DNA of 10,228 bases from Candidatus Intestinimonas stercorigallinarum. GTDB lineage: Bacteria > Bacillota > Clostridia > Oscillospirales > Oscillospiraceae. Location of the stretch: NCBI GenBank assembly GCA_019115345.1, contig DXDV01000022.1, positions 1-10,228 on the forward strand. The letters are read 5' to 3'. The notes beneath the pieces are model-generated. The model was given only the letters and a program-made list of their open reading frames with translations. It was not told where the DNA came from and ran no database searches. Position 1 is the first letter of the stretch; each line of letters opens with the position of its first letter. The position numbers were made by a program, and so were the translations under genes. This document shows, in pieces, positions 1-5,288 of this stretch.

Positions 1-815
1 ACGATGCCGAAGGGCACCCCCAGGCGGCGGCTGGCCTCCTGAGCCACCAGCTGACCCATGCGGGTCACCCGGAAGGCGGTCTTTTTGACGGTCTCGGCCA
101 CCACGTCGAAGGGCTGGCCCTTCACCTTCTCCAGGGCGTGGCACACCACGCCGGGGCCGGAGACGCCCACGTTGATGACGCAGTCGCCCTCGCCCACCCC
201 GTGGAAGGCGCCGGCCATGAAGGGGTTGTCCTCCACGGCGTTGCAGAAGACCACCAGCTTGGCGCAGCCGAAGCCGCCCCGGTCGGCGGTGCGCTCGGCG
301 GCGGCCTTGATGGTCCGGCCCATGAGGGCCACGGCGTCCATGTTGATGCCGGCCTTGGTGGAGCCCACGTTCACCGAGGAGCACACCAGGTCGGTGACGG
401 CCAGGGCCTCGGGGATGGCCTCGATGAGCTTTTTGTCCCCGGCGGTGAAGCCCTTCTGCACCAGGGCGGAGAAGCCGCCGATGAAGTTGACGCCGGTGGT
501 CTTGGCGGCCTTGTCCAGGGCGGCGGCGAAGGGGACATAGTCGTTGGTGACGGAGGCCCCGGCCACCAGGGAGATGGGGGTCACCGAGATGCGCTTGTTG
601 ACGATGGGGATGCCGAACTCCCGCTCGATGGACTCGCCGGTAAAGACCAGCTTCTCCGCCCGGCGGCAGATCTTGTCGTAGATCTTGCGGCAGGCGGCCT
701 CGGCGCCGGGATCGGCGCAGTCCAGCAGGGAGATGCCCATGGTGATGGTGCGGATGTCCAGATGCTGCTGGTCGATCATGCTGATGGTATCCAGGATCTC
801 ATTGCTGTTGAGCAC
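1..815 (-). CDS. PFL family protein (UPF0210), 5' part only, truncated by window edge
   Basis: Leftward gene cut by the left edge; about 271 N-terminal residues are visible, against roughly 450 for the family as I remember it. The translation starts MLNSNEILDTISMIDQQHLD and contains blocks typical of UPF0210 proteins, such as DIRTITMGISLLDC, TNDYVPFA, SSVNVGSTKAGINMDAVALMG and VINVGVSGPGVV. The family resembles pyruvate formate-lyase in fold, hence the name, but its reaction is unknown and no glycyl-radical region lies in the visible part. The start is GTG at 815-813, preceded by AGGAGG at 830-825 with a 9-nt spacer. That ribosome binding site overlaps the TGA of the upstream ACT gene, so the two are probably translationally coupled. 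Pairing of UPF0210 with a UPF0237 ACT protein is a recurrent arrangement in Firmicutes. Family assignment is firm; function is unknown. Confidence 0.93.
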   Translation of the reverse strand, partial: MLNSNEILDTISMIDQQHLDIRTITMGISLLDCADPGAEAACRKIYDKICRRAEKLVFTGESIEREFGIPIVNKRISVTPISLVAGASVTNDYVPFAAALDKAAKTTGVNFIGGFSALVQKGFTAGDKKLIEAIPEALAVTDLVCSSVNVGSTKAGINMDAVALMGRTIKAAAERTADRGGFGCAKLVVFCNAVEDNPFMAGAFHGVGEGDCVINVGVSGPGVVCHALEKVKGQPFDVVAETVKKTAFRVTRMGQLVAQEASRRLGVPFGI

Positions 816-829
816 GGCAGGGCACCTCC

Positions 830-1099
830 TCAGATCTTGTGCATGGCGTTGAAGATGTCCTCCCGCTGGACCTTGATGGCCAGGCCCCGCTTGGCGCCCT
901 CGTTCTCCAGCAGGGTGCACAGCACGGTGAAGGGCAGCTTGGAGGCGGAGACGTCCACCAGCATGGTCATGGTGAAGAACTCCCGCAGGATGGTCTGGCT
1001 GATATCCAGCACGTTGACGTTGTTGTCGGCCAGCAGGGTACACACGGCGGCGATGATGCCCACCTGGTCCTTGCCAAGCACGGTGACGATGGCTTTCAT
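830..1099 (-). CDS. ACT domain-containing protein (UPF0237 family)
   Basis: An 89-residue protein consisting of a single ACT domain. It starts MKAIVTVLGKDQVGIIAAVC, where the GKDxVGII turn is the usual ligand-side loop of ACT regulators, and continues with NNVNVLDISQTI and the family-typical C-terminus REDIFNAMHKI. Length and ends match stand-alone UPF0237 proteins, so the gene is complete. ACT domains usually bind amino acids or other small ligands and act as allosteric modules. No catalytic domain is attached here, so it probably acts on a partner, most plausibly the UPF0210 protein encoded directly downstream. ATG start at 1099-1097; an AAAGGAA-like site lies about 10 nt upstream. It sits 32 nt after yfbR in the same leftward operon. 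Ligand and partner are inference. Confidence 0.94.
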   Translation of the reverse strand: MKAIVTVLGKDQVGIIAAVCTLLADNNVNVLDISQTILREFFTMTMLVDVSASKLPFTVLCTLLENEGAKRGLAIKVQREDIFNAMHKI

Positions 1100-1131
1100 G
1101 AACGATCAGTTCCTTTCAAAATAAATGGGTC

Positions 1132-1716
1132 TCACTGGAGCTCGTCCAGGGTCAGGCTGAAGCCGGGAAGGAAGTGCTCCAGGAAGTAGGCCACCTCGGG
1201 GAGGCCGGAGTCCTCCAGGGCCCGGCGGGTCTGTTCGGCGGCCTGGCGGAATTCGGTGTTGCCCGCCTTGAGCTCCTCCAGGCACTTGATGTGGGCCGAG
1301 AGCTTGTCGGCGGCCTTGACCAGGGCGTGGTAGGGGCTCTCCGGGTCCTCCAGCAGCAGGGGGGCGTAGGCGGGGCGGAGGGCCTCCGGCAGCATGGACA
1401 GCAGCCGCCGGGCGGAGACCTCCTCCACCTCCCGGTAGGCCTCCCGGATCTCCGGGTTGTAGTACTTCACTGGGGTGGGCAGGTCCCCGGTGAGGATCTC
1501 CGGCGCGTCGTGGTAGAGGGCCAGGGCGGCGGCGTGCTCCGGGTCCAGGTCCCCGCTGAAGAGGTCCCGGCGGATCACCGCCAGGGCGTGGGCCAGCACC
1601 GCCACCATGTGGGAGTGCTCCTGGATGTTCTCCCGGAAGGTGTTGCGCATAAGGCCCCACCGGCCGATGTAGCGCATCCGGGAGATGAGGGCGAAAAAGT
1701 TGTGGGACATGGTCAC
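1132..1716 (-). CDS. yfbR: 5'-deoxynucleotidase, HD superfamily (YfbR)
   Basis: A 194-residue HD-domain protein that aligns almost end to end with E. coli YfbR: both share HxFFAxLSR near the N-terminus, an EHS block, YHDAxEILTGDLPTPVKY, KCLEELxAGNxEF and an ending like LTLDEL. YfbR hydrolyses deoxynucleoside 5'-monophosphates in the cytoplasm and feeds dUMP/thymidylate balance and nucleotide salvage. The metal-binding residues of the family are present as H34, H69-D70 and D137. The chosen start is GTG at 1716, overlapping the TGA of the upstream HPr-like gene in a GTGA 4-nt overlap. It reproduces the E. coli N-terminal length exactly. An in-frame ATG at 1710 (MSHNFF) is the alternative. There is no strong Shine-Dalgarno sequence, consistent with translational coupling. 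Second gene of the leftward operon. Confidence 0.95.
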   Translation of the reverse strand: MTMSHNFFALISRMRYIGRWGLMRNTFRENIQEHSHMVAVLAHALAVIRRDLFSGDLDPEHAAALALYHDAPEILTGDLPTPVKYYNPEIREAYREVEEVSARRLLSMLPEALRPAYAPLLLEDPESPYHALVKAADKLSAHIKCLEELKAGNTEFRQAAEQTRRALEDSGLPEVAYFLEHFLPGFSLTLDELQ

Positions 1717-1949
1717 TTGACCAAAAACTTCTCAATGGAGCTCTTGAAGATGTCGGCCTGGGCCTGGGAGCCCTGGACCTGGACCTGGATGGGCTCGGAG
1801 AGGTCGATGGAAAAGAGGCCCATGATGGACTTTCCGTCCACCAGATAGCGGCCGCAGATCACGTCCACGTCGCAGTCCAGGCGGCTGGCGGCATCCACAA
1901 AGGCCTTGATGTCACTGACGGAGGTGAGTTGGATAGGAAAGGTAGTCAT
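1713..1949 (-). CDS. HPr-like protein lacking the phosphorylatable histidine
   Basis: A 78-residue protein with the HPr fold signature in its C-terminal half: VDVICGRYLVDGKSIMGLFS matches the HPr stretch around Ser46 (K40-S41-I42-M43-G44 here), followed by an amphipathic C-terminal helix. The N-terminal GIHARP loop carrying catalytic His15 of PTS HPr is replaced by a sequence around LTSVSDIK, and the protein has no histidine at all. It therefore cannot pass phosphate from EI to EII proteins by the normal route. The regulatory-serine region is kept, as in the B. subtilis HPr paralogue Crh, so a regulatory or structural role is likelier. ATG start at 1949 with a GGGGAGGAA ribosome site 5-6 nt upstream. 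First gene of the leftward operon, behind the promoter at 1988-2016, overlapping yfbR by 4 nt. Databases would probably label it an HPr family phosphocarrier. Confidence 0.85.
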   Translation of the reverse strand: MTTFPIQLTSVSDIKAFVDAASRLDCDVDVICGRYLVDGKSIMGLFSIDLSEPIQVQVQGSQAQADIFKSSIEKFLVK

Positions 1950-1987
1950 TGTGGTTCCTCCCCACGTGTGTTAATATATATGAGTTC

Positions 1988-2016
1988 ATTATAATCAGGA
2001 CGTCGGGAAAAAACAA
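1988..2016 (-). promoter_or_regulatory. Sigma-A-type promoter of the HPr-like/yfbR/ACT/UPF0210 operon
   Basis: Reading leftward: -35 TTGTTT at 2016-2011, a 17-nt spacer, and a perfect -10 TATAAT at 1993-1988. The predicted start of transcription is near 1981, about 30 nt before the HPr-like ATG. Spacing and position fit; the -35 matches consensus at only three of six bases. The -10 overlaps an ATTATAAT palindrome, so a TATAAT also reads on the other strand, but no matching -35 exists there. Confidence 0.7.
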
Positions 2017-2034
2017 TGAAGAACCCGAGCCCTT

Positions 2035-2080
2035 CCGGAATTTTGGATATTTCAACCAGAATTTCCGGGGAAATATCCCC
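2035..2080 (+). repeat. Overlapping inverted repeats in the mtaB leader
   Basis: Two inverted repeats share bases. CCGGAA (2035-2040) can pair with TTCCGG (2063-2068), with further partial complementarity inward. GGGGA (2067-2071) can pair with TCCCC (2076-2080) around an AATA loop. They cannot both form completely, because bases 2067-2068 belong to both. They end 20 nt before the mtaB ATG. No U-tract follows, so this is not an ordinary terminator. Regulatory meaning is unproven. Confidence 0.35.
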
Positions 2081-2099
2081 ATTTTGTTGAGGTATCGCC

Positions 2100-3410
2100 A
2101 TGAAGATCGCCATTTACACCCTGGGCTGCAAGGTCAACCAGTACGAGACTCAGGCCATGGAGGCCGAGCTGCTGGCCCGGGGCCACAGCCTGGTCCCCTT
2201 TGAGGAGCGGGCCGACGCCTATATCATCAACACCTGCACCGTCACGGCGGTGAGCGACAAGAAGTCCCGCCAGGTCATCCGCCGGGCCAGGAAGGAGGCG
2301 CCGGAGGCCGTCATCGGGGTGTGCGGCTGCTACGCCCAGACGGCGCCGGAGGCGGTGGAGGCCCTGGAGGTGGACCTCATCTCGGGCACCGCCGGGCGCA
2401 TGGCCTTCCTGGACGACCTGGAGGCCGTTTTGGAGGACCGCCGGGCCGCCCGGCTGGCCGGGGAGGGCCCCCGGGTGACGGTGGACGACGCGCTGCGCCG
2501 CCGGGTCTTTGAGGTGCTGCCCGCCGGCGGTCTGGAGGGCCGCACCCGGGCCATGCTGAAGGTGGAGGACGGCTGCGTCAACTTCTGCACCTACTGTGTG
2601 ATCCCCTACGCCAGGGGCAGGGTCCGCTCCCTCTCCATTCCGGAGGCGGAGGCGCAGTGCCGCCGTCTGGCCGCCGAGGGCTACCGGGAGGTGGTCCTCA
2701 CCGGCATCGAGATCTCCTCCTGGGGGGCGGAGCGCCGGGACGGGTCCGGCCTCATCGGCCTCATAGAGGCGGTGTGCCGCGCCCTGCCCGCGGACGTCCG
2801 GGTGCGGCTGGGCTCCCTGGAGCCCCGGACCATCACCGCCGACTTCTGCCGCCGGGCGGCGGCGCTGGGGAATCTGTGCCCCCACTTCCACCTGTCCATG
2901 CAGTCGGGCTGCGACAGCGTGCTGAAGCGGATGAACCGGAAGTATGACACCGCCCGGTATTACGAGAGCGTGCAGCTGCTGCGAGGGGCCTTTGACCGCC
3001 CCGGCATCACCACCGACCTCATCGTGGGCTTTCCCGGGGAGAGCGAGGAGGAGTTCCGGGACACCCTGGCCTTCGTGGAGAAATGCGCCTTCTCGGCCAT
3101 GCACATCTTCCCCTACTCCCGGCGGGCGGGCACCCCGGCGGCCAAGCTGCCCGGCCAGGCGCCCAACGCCGTGAAGGAGGACCGGGCCCGCCGGGCCGGG
3201 GCGCTGGCCCGGCGGCTGGAGGCGGCCTACCTGGACGGCTGGGTGGGGGAGACCCTGCCCGTCCTCTTTGAGGAGGAGAAGGACGGCCTCTGGCGGGGCC
3301 ACGCCCCCAACTATGTAGAGGTATTTGCCCGGGGAGAGGACCTGCACAACGTGGAGCGGCCGGTGAAGCTCCTCCGTCGGGAGGGGGGGAGCCTGATAGG
3401 CGAGCTCTAA
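2100..3410 (+). CDS. mtaB: tRNA (N6-L-threonylcarbamoyladenosine(37)-C2)-methylthiotransferase MtaB
   Basis: A 436-residue radical-SAM methylthiotransferase. The N-terminal UPF0004 domain begins MKIAIYTLGCKVNQYETQAM and carries the three cluster cysteines C10, C46 and C77 (in GCYAQ). The radical-SAM motif CxxxCxxC is at C159, C163 and C166, followed by VIPYARGRVRS. A C-terminal TRAM-like region occupies about the last 65 residues. The LGCKVNQYE and CTVTAVSDKKSRQ blocks point to MtaB rather than MiaB or RimO. The enzyme adds a methylthio group to t6A37 in ANN-decoding tRNAs, using two 4Fe-4S clusters and SAM, and supports decoding accuracy. ATG start with TTGAGGT 8 nt upstream. Monocistronic as far as visible, divergent from the HPr-like operon. 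Its TAA overlaps the end of the convergent FUSC gene by 4 nt, leaving no room for a separate terminator. Confidence 0.95.
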   Translation: MKIAIYTLGCKVNQYETQAMEAELLARGHSLVPFEERADAYIINTCTVTAVSDKKSRQVIRRARKEAPEAVIGVCGCYAQTAPEAVEALEVDLISGTAGRMAFLDDLEAVLEDRRAARLAGEGPRVTVDDALRRRVFEVLPAGGLEGRTRAMLKVEDGCVNFCTYCVIPYARGRVRSLSIPEAEAQCRRLAAEGYREVVLTGIEISSWGAERRDGSGLIGLIEAVCRALPADVRVRLGSLEPRTITADFCRRAAALGNLCPHFHLSMQSGCDSVLKRMNRKYDTARYYESVQLLRGAFDRPGITTDLIVGFPGESEEEFRDTLAFVEKCAFSAMHIFPYSRRAGTPAAKLPGQAPNAVKEDRARRAGALARRLEAAYLDGWVGETLPVLFEEEKDGLWRGHAPNYVEVFARGEDLHNVERPVKLLRREGGSLIGEL

Positions 3411-3946
3411 CGGCCCCTTCGAGCCTGGAGGGCGGCCTTCCACCGGTCCAGCCGCTCCCGGGGGAGGAGGTAGTTGATGACCATGGAGACCACCACGCCC
3501 ACGCCGGTGTCCACCATGCGGTTGAGGGCGTAGCTCACGTAGGTGTCCACCGGGGTGTTGAAGAGGATGATGCACAGCACCACGCTCCCCGGCTGCACCG
3601 CCGTGGGCCAGTGGAACATCTGGGCCAGGCAGATGAGGACCACCACCCCCACGAAGGTGAGGGGGATGAGGAGGGCCCGCCGCTCCCCCGGCGGGTCGAT
3701 GAGGAGATAAAACCAGAAGAGGCCCATGCCCAGAAAGCCGCCGATGATGGTGCCGATGAGCCGGTTGCCCCCCTGCTGCCAGGAGTGGCCCATGTCGTTG
3801 CCCATGCCGTATACCGCGCCGATACAGGCGAAGGTGGGGTTGCGGTCGATGAGAAAGTAGATGGCCGCGCACAGGGCGGCGGAGAAGGCGGATTTCAGGT
3901 TGCGGAACCCGATGCCGGGGAAATGGGGGTGGGCGTGGCCGTCCAT
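3407..3946 (-). CDS. FUSC / aromatic acid exporter family membrane protein
   Basis: A 179-residue integral membrane protein with about six hydrophobic segments (roughly residues 17-33, 38-49, 63-83, 91-110, 119-130 and 143-160). The last carries the pattern NRMVDTGVGVVVSMVINYLLP, which matches the conserved RxxxTxxGxxVxxxVNxxLxP of the ArAE/FUSC superfamily. It lacks the large cytoplasmic C-terminal domain of E. coli AaeB-type exporters, so it resembles the short DUF939/ArAE_1 type of Gram-positives and looks complete. Such proteins are thought to export aromatic acids or similar compounds; the substrate is unknown. ATG at 3946-3944 with GGGAG at 3960-3956 upstream. TAG stop at 3409-3407 inside the end of convergent mtaB. 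Its 5' side opens onto the hairpin-rich region 3976-4207, which could be its untranslated leader. Confidence 0.85.
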   Translation of the reverse strand: MDGHAHPHFPGIGFRNLKSAFSAALCAAIYFLIDRNPTFACIGAVYGMGNDMGHSWQQGGNRLIGTIIGGFLGMGLFWFYLLIDPPGERRALLIPLTFVGVVVLICLAQMFHWPTAVQPGSVVLCIILFNTPVDTYVSYALNRMVDTGVGVVVSMVINYLLPRERLDRWKAALQARRGR

Positions 3947-3975
3947 AGTGATTCGCTCCCAAAATAATTTGTAGA

Positions 3976-3984
3976 TGTTATAAT
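3976..3984 (+). promoter_or_regulatory. Extended -10-like motif TGTTATAAT facing into the hairpin cluster
   Basis: TGTTATAAT fits the extended -10 consensus TGnTATAAT reading rightward. No -35 is visible at 16-18 nt. It mirrors TGCTATAAT on the other strand at 4207-4199, and similarity extends a few bases inward (TGCG follows on both sides). It may be a terminal inverted repeat rather than a promoter. Confidence 0.3.
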
Positions 3985-3991
3985 GTCTGCG

Positions 3992-4190
3992 GAATCAACC
4001 GAACGTCGGTCGATTCGCGCGGCGGCAGCCGCGCAATTCCATAAAACCGGTTCAAAGGAACCGCTGGCGCGTTCAAACGCACCAGTGGAAGGCGCGAGGG
4101 TTTTGGGCGAAATGATCCAAACCCCTTGCGCCTGAACAAAGCCATTTGGCCTCGAAAGCCTTGGCTTTCAAGGCGTTCGGCTTTGTTCAG
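3992..4190. other. Array of six consecutive hairpins: candidate structured RNA or palindromic mobile repeat
   Basis: No gene is seen in 3947-4299. The core holds adjacent inverted repeats. H1: GAATC 3992-3996 and CCGA 3999-4002 with TCGG 4006-4009 and GATTC 4012-4016. H2: GCGCGGC 4017-4023 with GCCGCGC 4028-4034. H3: CGGTTC 4048-4053 with GAACCG 4058-4063. H4: CTGG and GCGT (4064-4072) with ACGC and CCAG (4077-4085). H5: a 16-nt arm 4091-4106 with 4117-4132, 14 of 16 paired. H6: CTGAACAAAGCC 4132-4143 with GGCTTTGTTCAG 4179-4190, enclosing GCCTCGAAAGCC 4149-4160 with GGCTTTCAAGGC 4163-4174. Almost every base is in a stem. There is no U-tract after any hairpin on either strand. Read leftward it would be a roughly 240-nt leader of the FUSC gene; it could equally be a stand-alone ncRNA or a MITE-like element. 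Confidence 0.55.
4132..4190. repeat. Long nested palindrome with CTGAACAAAGCC arms
   Basis: Perfect 12-bp outer arms (4132-4143 and 4179-4190) surround an unpaired 5/4-nt internal loop. A second 12-bp stem with one mismatch (4149-4160 and 4163-4174) closes over a minimal loop. The arm CTGAACAAAGCC occurs a third time at 5270-5281. The three copies make this a repeat family within the window, not only a local stem. Confidence 0.8.
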
Positions 4191-4198
4191 TACGCATT

Positions 4199-4207
4199 AT
4201 TATAGCA
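4199..4207 (-). promoter_or_regulatory. Extended -10 motif TGCTATAAT, possible start of the hairpin RNA / FUSC leader
   Basis: Leftward TGCTATAAT (4207-4199) is a perfect extended -10 element. The best hexamer at 16 nt is TGGATT, a poor -35, but extended -10 promoters need little -35. Transcription would start near 4192, at the base of the outer palindrome, and run through all six hairpins to the FUSC gene. Confidence 0.4.
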
Positions 4208-4299
4208 TATCAGGAGAAAAAATCCAGGCCAAAGAAAAAATTAGGCTTTGCTTCAGCAAGCTCCGGGAGGGCTCCGGAGAACGCCTGAGGAGGGAGAGC

Positions 4300-4758
4300 A
4301 TGAACATTCTCATTTCGGCCTGTCTGCTGGGCCTGCCCTGCCGGTATGACGGGGCCTCCAAGCCGTGGGCGGGCGCGGCCGCGCTCACCGCCGCCGGCCA
4401 CCACCTGGTCCCCGTCTGCCCCGAGCAGCTGGGGGGCCTGCCCACCCCGCGGCCCCCCGCCGAGCGGGTGGGAGAGCGGGTGCTCACCCGGGCGGGGGCC
4501 GACGTGACCGGGGCCTACCGCCGGGGGGCGGAGGGGGCCGTGGCCCTGGCGGAGGGGCTGGGCTGTCCCTGCGCCGTGCTCAAGGCCCGCAGCCCCTCCT
4601 GCGGCAGCGGGACCATCTACGACGGCACCTTTACCGGCGCCCGGGTATCCGGGGACGGCCTGACCGCCGCCGCCCTCCGGGAGCGGAGGGTGGCCCTATT
4701 TACCGAGGAAGAGGAGGAAGCGCTGTGGCGCTTTTTGAACGCCGGGGCGGAGACCTGA
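4300..4758 (+). CDS. DUF523 domain protein (thiouracil desulfurase-like, TudS family fold)
   Basis: A 152-residue protein with every DUF523 hallmark: ISACLLGLPCRYDG at the N-terminus, PVCPEQLGGLPTPRPPAE in the middle and LKARSPSCGSGTIYDG towards the end. Conserved cysteines at C8, C40 and C101 are the likely ligands of a 4Fe-4S cluster, by analogy with TudS, a DUF523 enzyme reported to desulfurate 2-thiouracil. Whether this protein has that activity is inference. It is a stand-alone domain without the C-terminal DUF1722 found in some relatives. The ATG at 4300 was chosen because GGAGGG lies 5 nt upstream and the family N-terminus begins here. The frame stays open to 4126 but upstream codons fall in the hairpin region and show no homology. 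The 3' end overlaps folA. The leader 4208-4299 contains one more stem, CTCCGG (4261-4266) with CCGGAG (4274-4279). Confidence 0.92.
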   Translation: MNILISACLLGLPCRYDGASKPWAGAAALTAAGHHLVPVCPEQLGGLPTPRPPAERVGERVLTRAGADVTGAYRRGAEGAVALAEGLGCPCAVLKARSPSCGSGTIYDGTFTGARVSGDGLTAAALRERRVALFTEEEEEALWRFLNAGAET

Positions 4759-5231
4759 GGGCCGTCGTGGCCGCCGACGCCCGCTGGGGCATCGGGAGGG
4801 AGGGGGATCAGCTGTGCCATATCCCCGCCGACCTGAAGCGGTTCCGGGCCCTCACCACCGGCCGCGCCGTCATCCTGGGCCGGAGGACCCTGGCCACCTT
4901 CCCCGGGGGGCGGCCCCTGCCCGGCCGGCGGAACCTCATCCTCTCCCGGGACCCGGCCTTTGCCCCGGAGGGGGCGGAGGTCTTTCGGGATCTGGACGCC
5001 CTGCGCTCCGCCGCGCCGGAGGACGCCTTCGTCATCGGCGGCGGGACGGTCTACCGGCAGCTCCTGCCCTGGTGCTCCACCGCCTACGTCACCCGGCTGG
5101 AGGCGGCCTTTCCCGCCGACACCTATTTCCCCGATCTGGACGCCAGCCCCGACTGGCGGCGGGTGGAGACCGAGGGGCCCTATGAGCACCAGGGCCTCCT
5201 CTTCCGCTGCGACATCTACCGCCGGAGATGA
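4725..5231 (+). CDS. folA: Dihydrofolate reductase
   Basis: A 168-residue reductase that makes tetrahydrofolate from dihydrofolate with NADPH, needed for thymidylate, purine and glycine/methionine synthesis. Visible motifs in order: AVVAADARWGIG (Met20-loop region), IPADLKRF with the catalytic acid D36 (Asp27 in E. coli), VILGRRT, LPGRRNLILS and FVIGGGTVYRQLLP, ending in a typical DHFR C-terminal strand (LLFRCDIYRRR). Family N-termini usually read MxAIVAxDxxxGIG, and no ATG lies there. I place the start at GTG 4725, which has AGGAGG at 4712-4717 and a 7-nt spacer, giving 10 extra residues and a 34-nt overlap with the DUF523 gene. The alternative is CTG at 4755, overlapping the DUF523 stop as CTGA, which would restore the usual N-terminus. 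Either way it is translationally coupled to DUF523. TGA stop at 5229-5231. Confidence 0.93.
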   Translation: MALFERRGGDLRAVVAADARWGIGREGDQLCHIPADLKRFRALTTGRAVILGRRTLATFPGGRPLPGRRNLILSRDPAFAPEGAEVFRDLDALRSAAPEDAFVIGGGTVYRQLLPWCSTAYVTRLEAAFPADTYFPDLDASPDWRRVETEGPYEHQGLLFRCDIYRRR

Positions 5232-5251
5232 CGCCTATTGGATGGACCGCT

Positions 5252-5265
5252 GCGCCCGAAGGCGC
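5252..5265. repeat. Small hairpin after folA
   Basis: GCGCC (5252-5256), loop CGAA and GGCGC (5261-5265), 20 nt after the folA stop. No U-tract follows. It abuts the CTGAACAAAGCC repeat and the large hairpin and may be part of the same palindromic repeat unit. Confidence 0.5.
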
Positions 5266-5269
5266 GCGC

Positions 5270-5288
5270 CTGAACAAAGCCAAACGCC
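5270..5288 (+). repeat. Third copy of the CTGAACAAAGCC dispersed repeat
   Basis: CTGAACAAAGCCAAACGCC here matches the reverse complement of 4172-4190 at 18 of 19 bases. It also matches 4132-4143 perfectly; with GCGC before it, 17 nt are identical to 4128-4144. Seventeen identical bases in two intergenic spots 1.1 kb apart is unlikely by chance. Confidence 0.8.

Noticed and set aside
138..1124. 328-codon rightward open frame at the left end
   Set aside because: Gly/Ala/Asp/His-rich shadow of the UPF0210 and ACT genes on the other strand; no ribosome site or homology.
1990..1995. TATAAT on the plus strand as a promoter for mtaB
   Set aside because: It is the palindromic image of the leftward -10; the best rightward hexamer at 17 nt (TGTGTT) is a poor -35.
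2052..3962. 636-codon leftward open frame opposite mtaB and through the FUSC gene
   Set aside because: Low-complexity Gly/Pro/Arg/His translation with no domain, typical of a GC-rich antisense frame; mtaB and the FUSC gene explain the region.
3977..3999. Short-leader FUSC promoter using TATAAC (3982-3977) or TTGATT (3998-3993)
   Set aside because: The two boxes are only 10 nt apart and no -35 lies at 16-18 nt from TATAAC; not listed as a promoter, though a weak one cannot be excluded.
4048..4085. tRNA-like T-arm (GGTTCAAA and GCGTTCAAACGC)
   Set aside because: No acceptor stem, anticodon arm or CCA can be arranged around it; stems are simple hairpins.
3976..4207. CRISPR array
   Set aside because: The repeats are inverted, of unequal length and without regular spacers.
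4126..4299. 58-codon N-terminal extension of the DUF523 protein
   Set aside because: It translates palindromic non-coding sequence; the family N-terminus and a strong ribosome site are at 4300.
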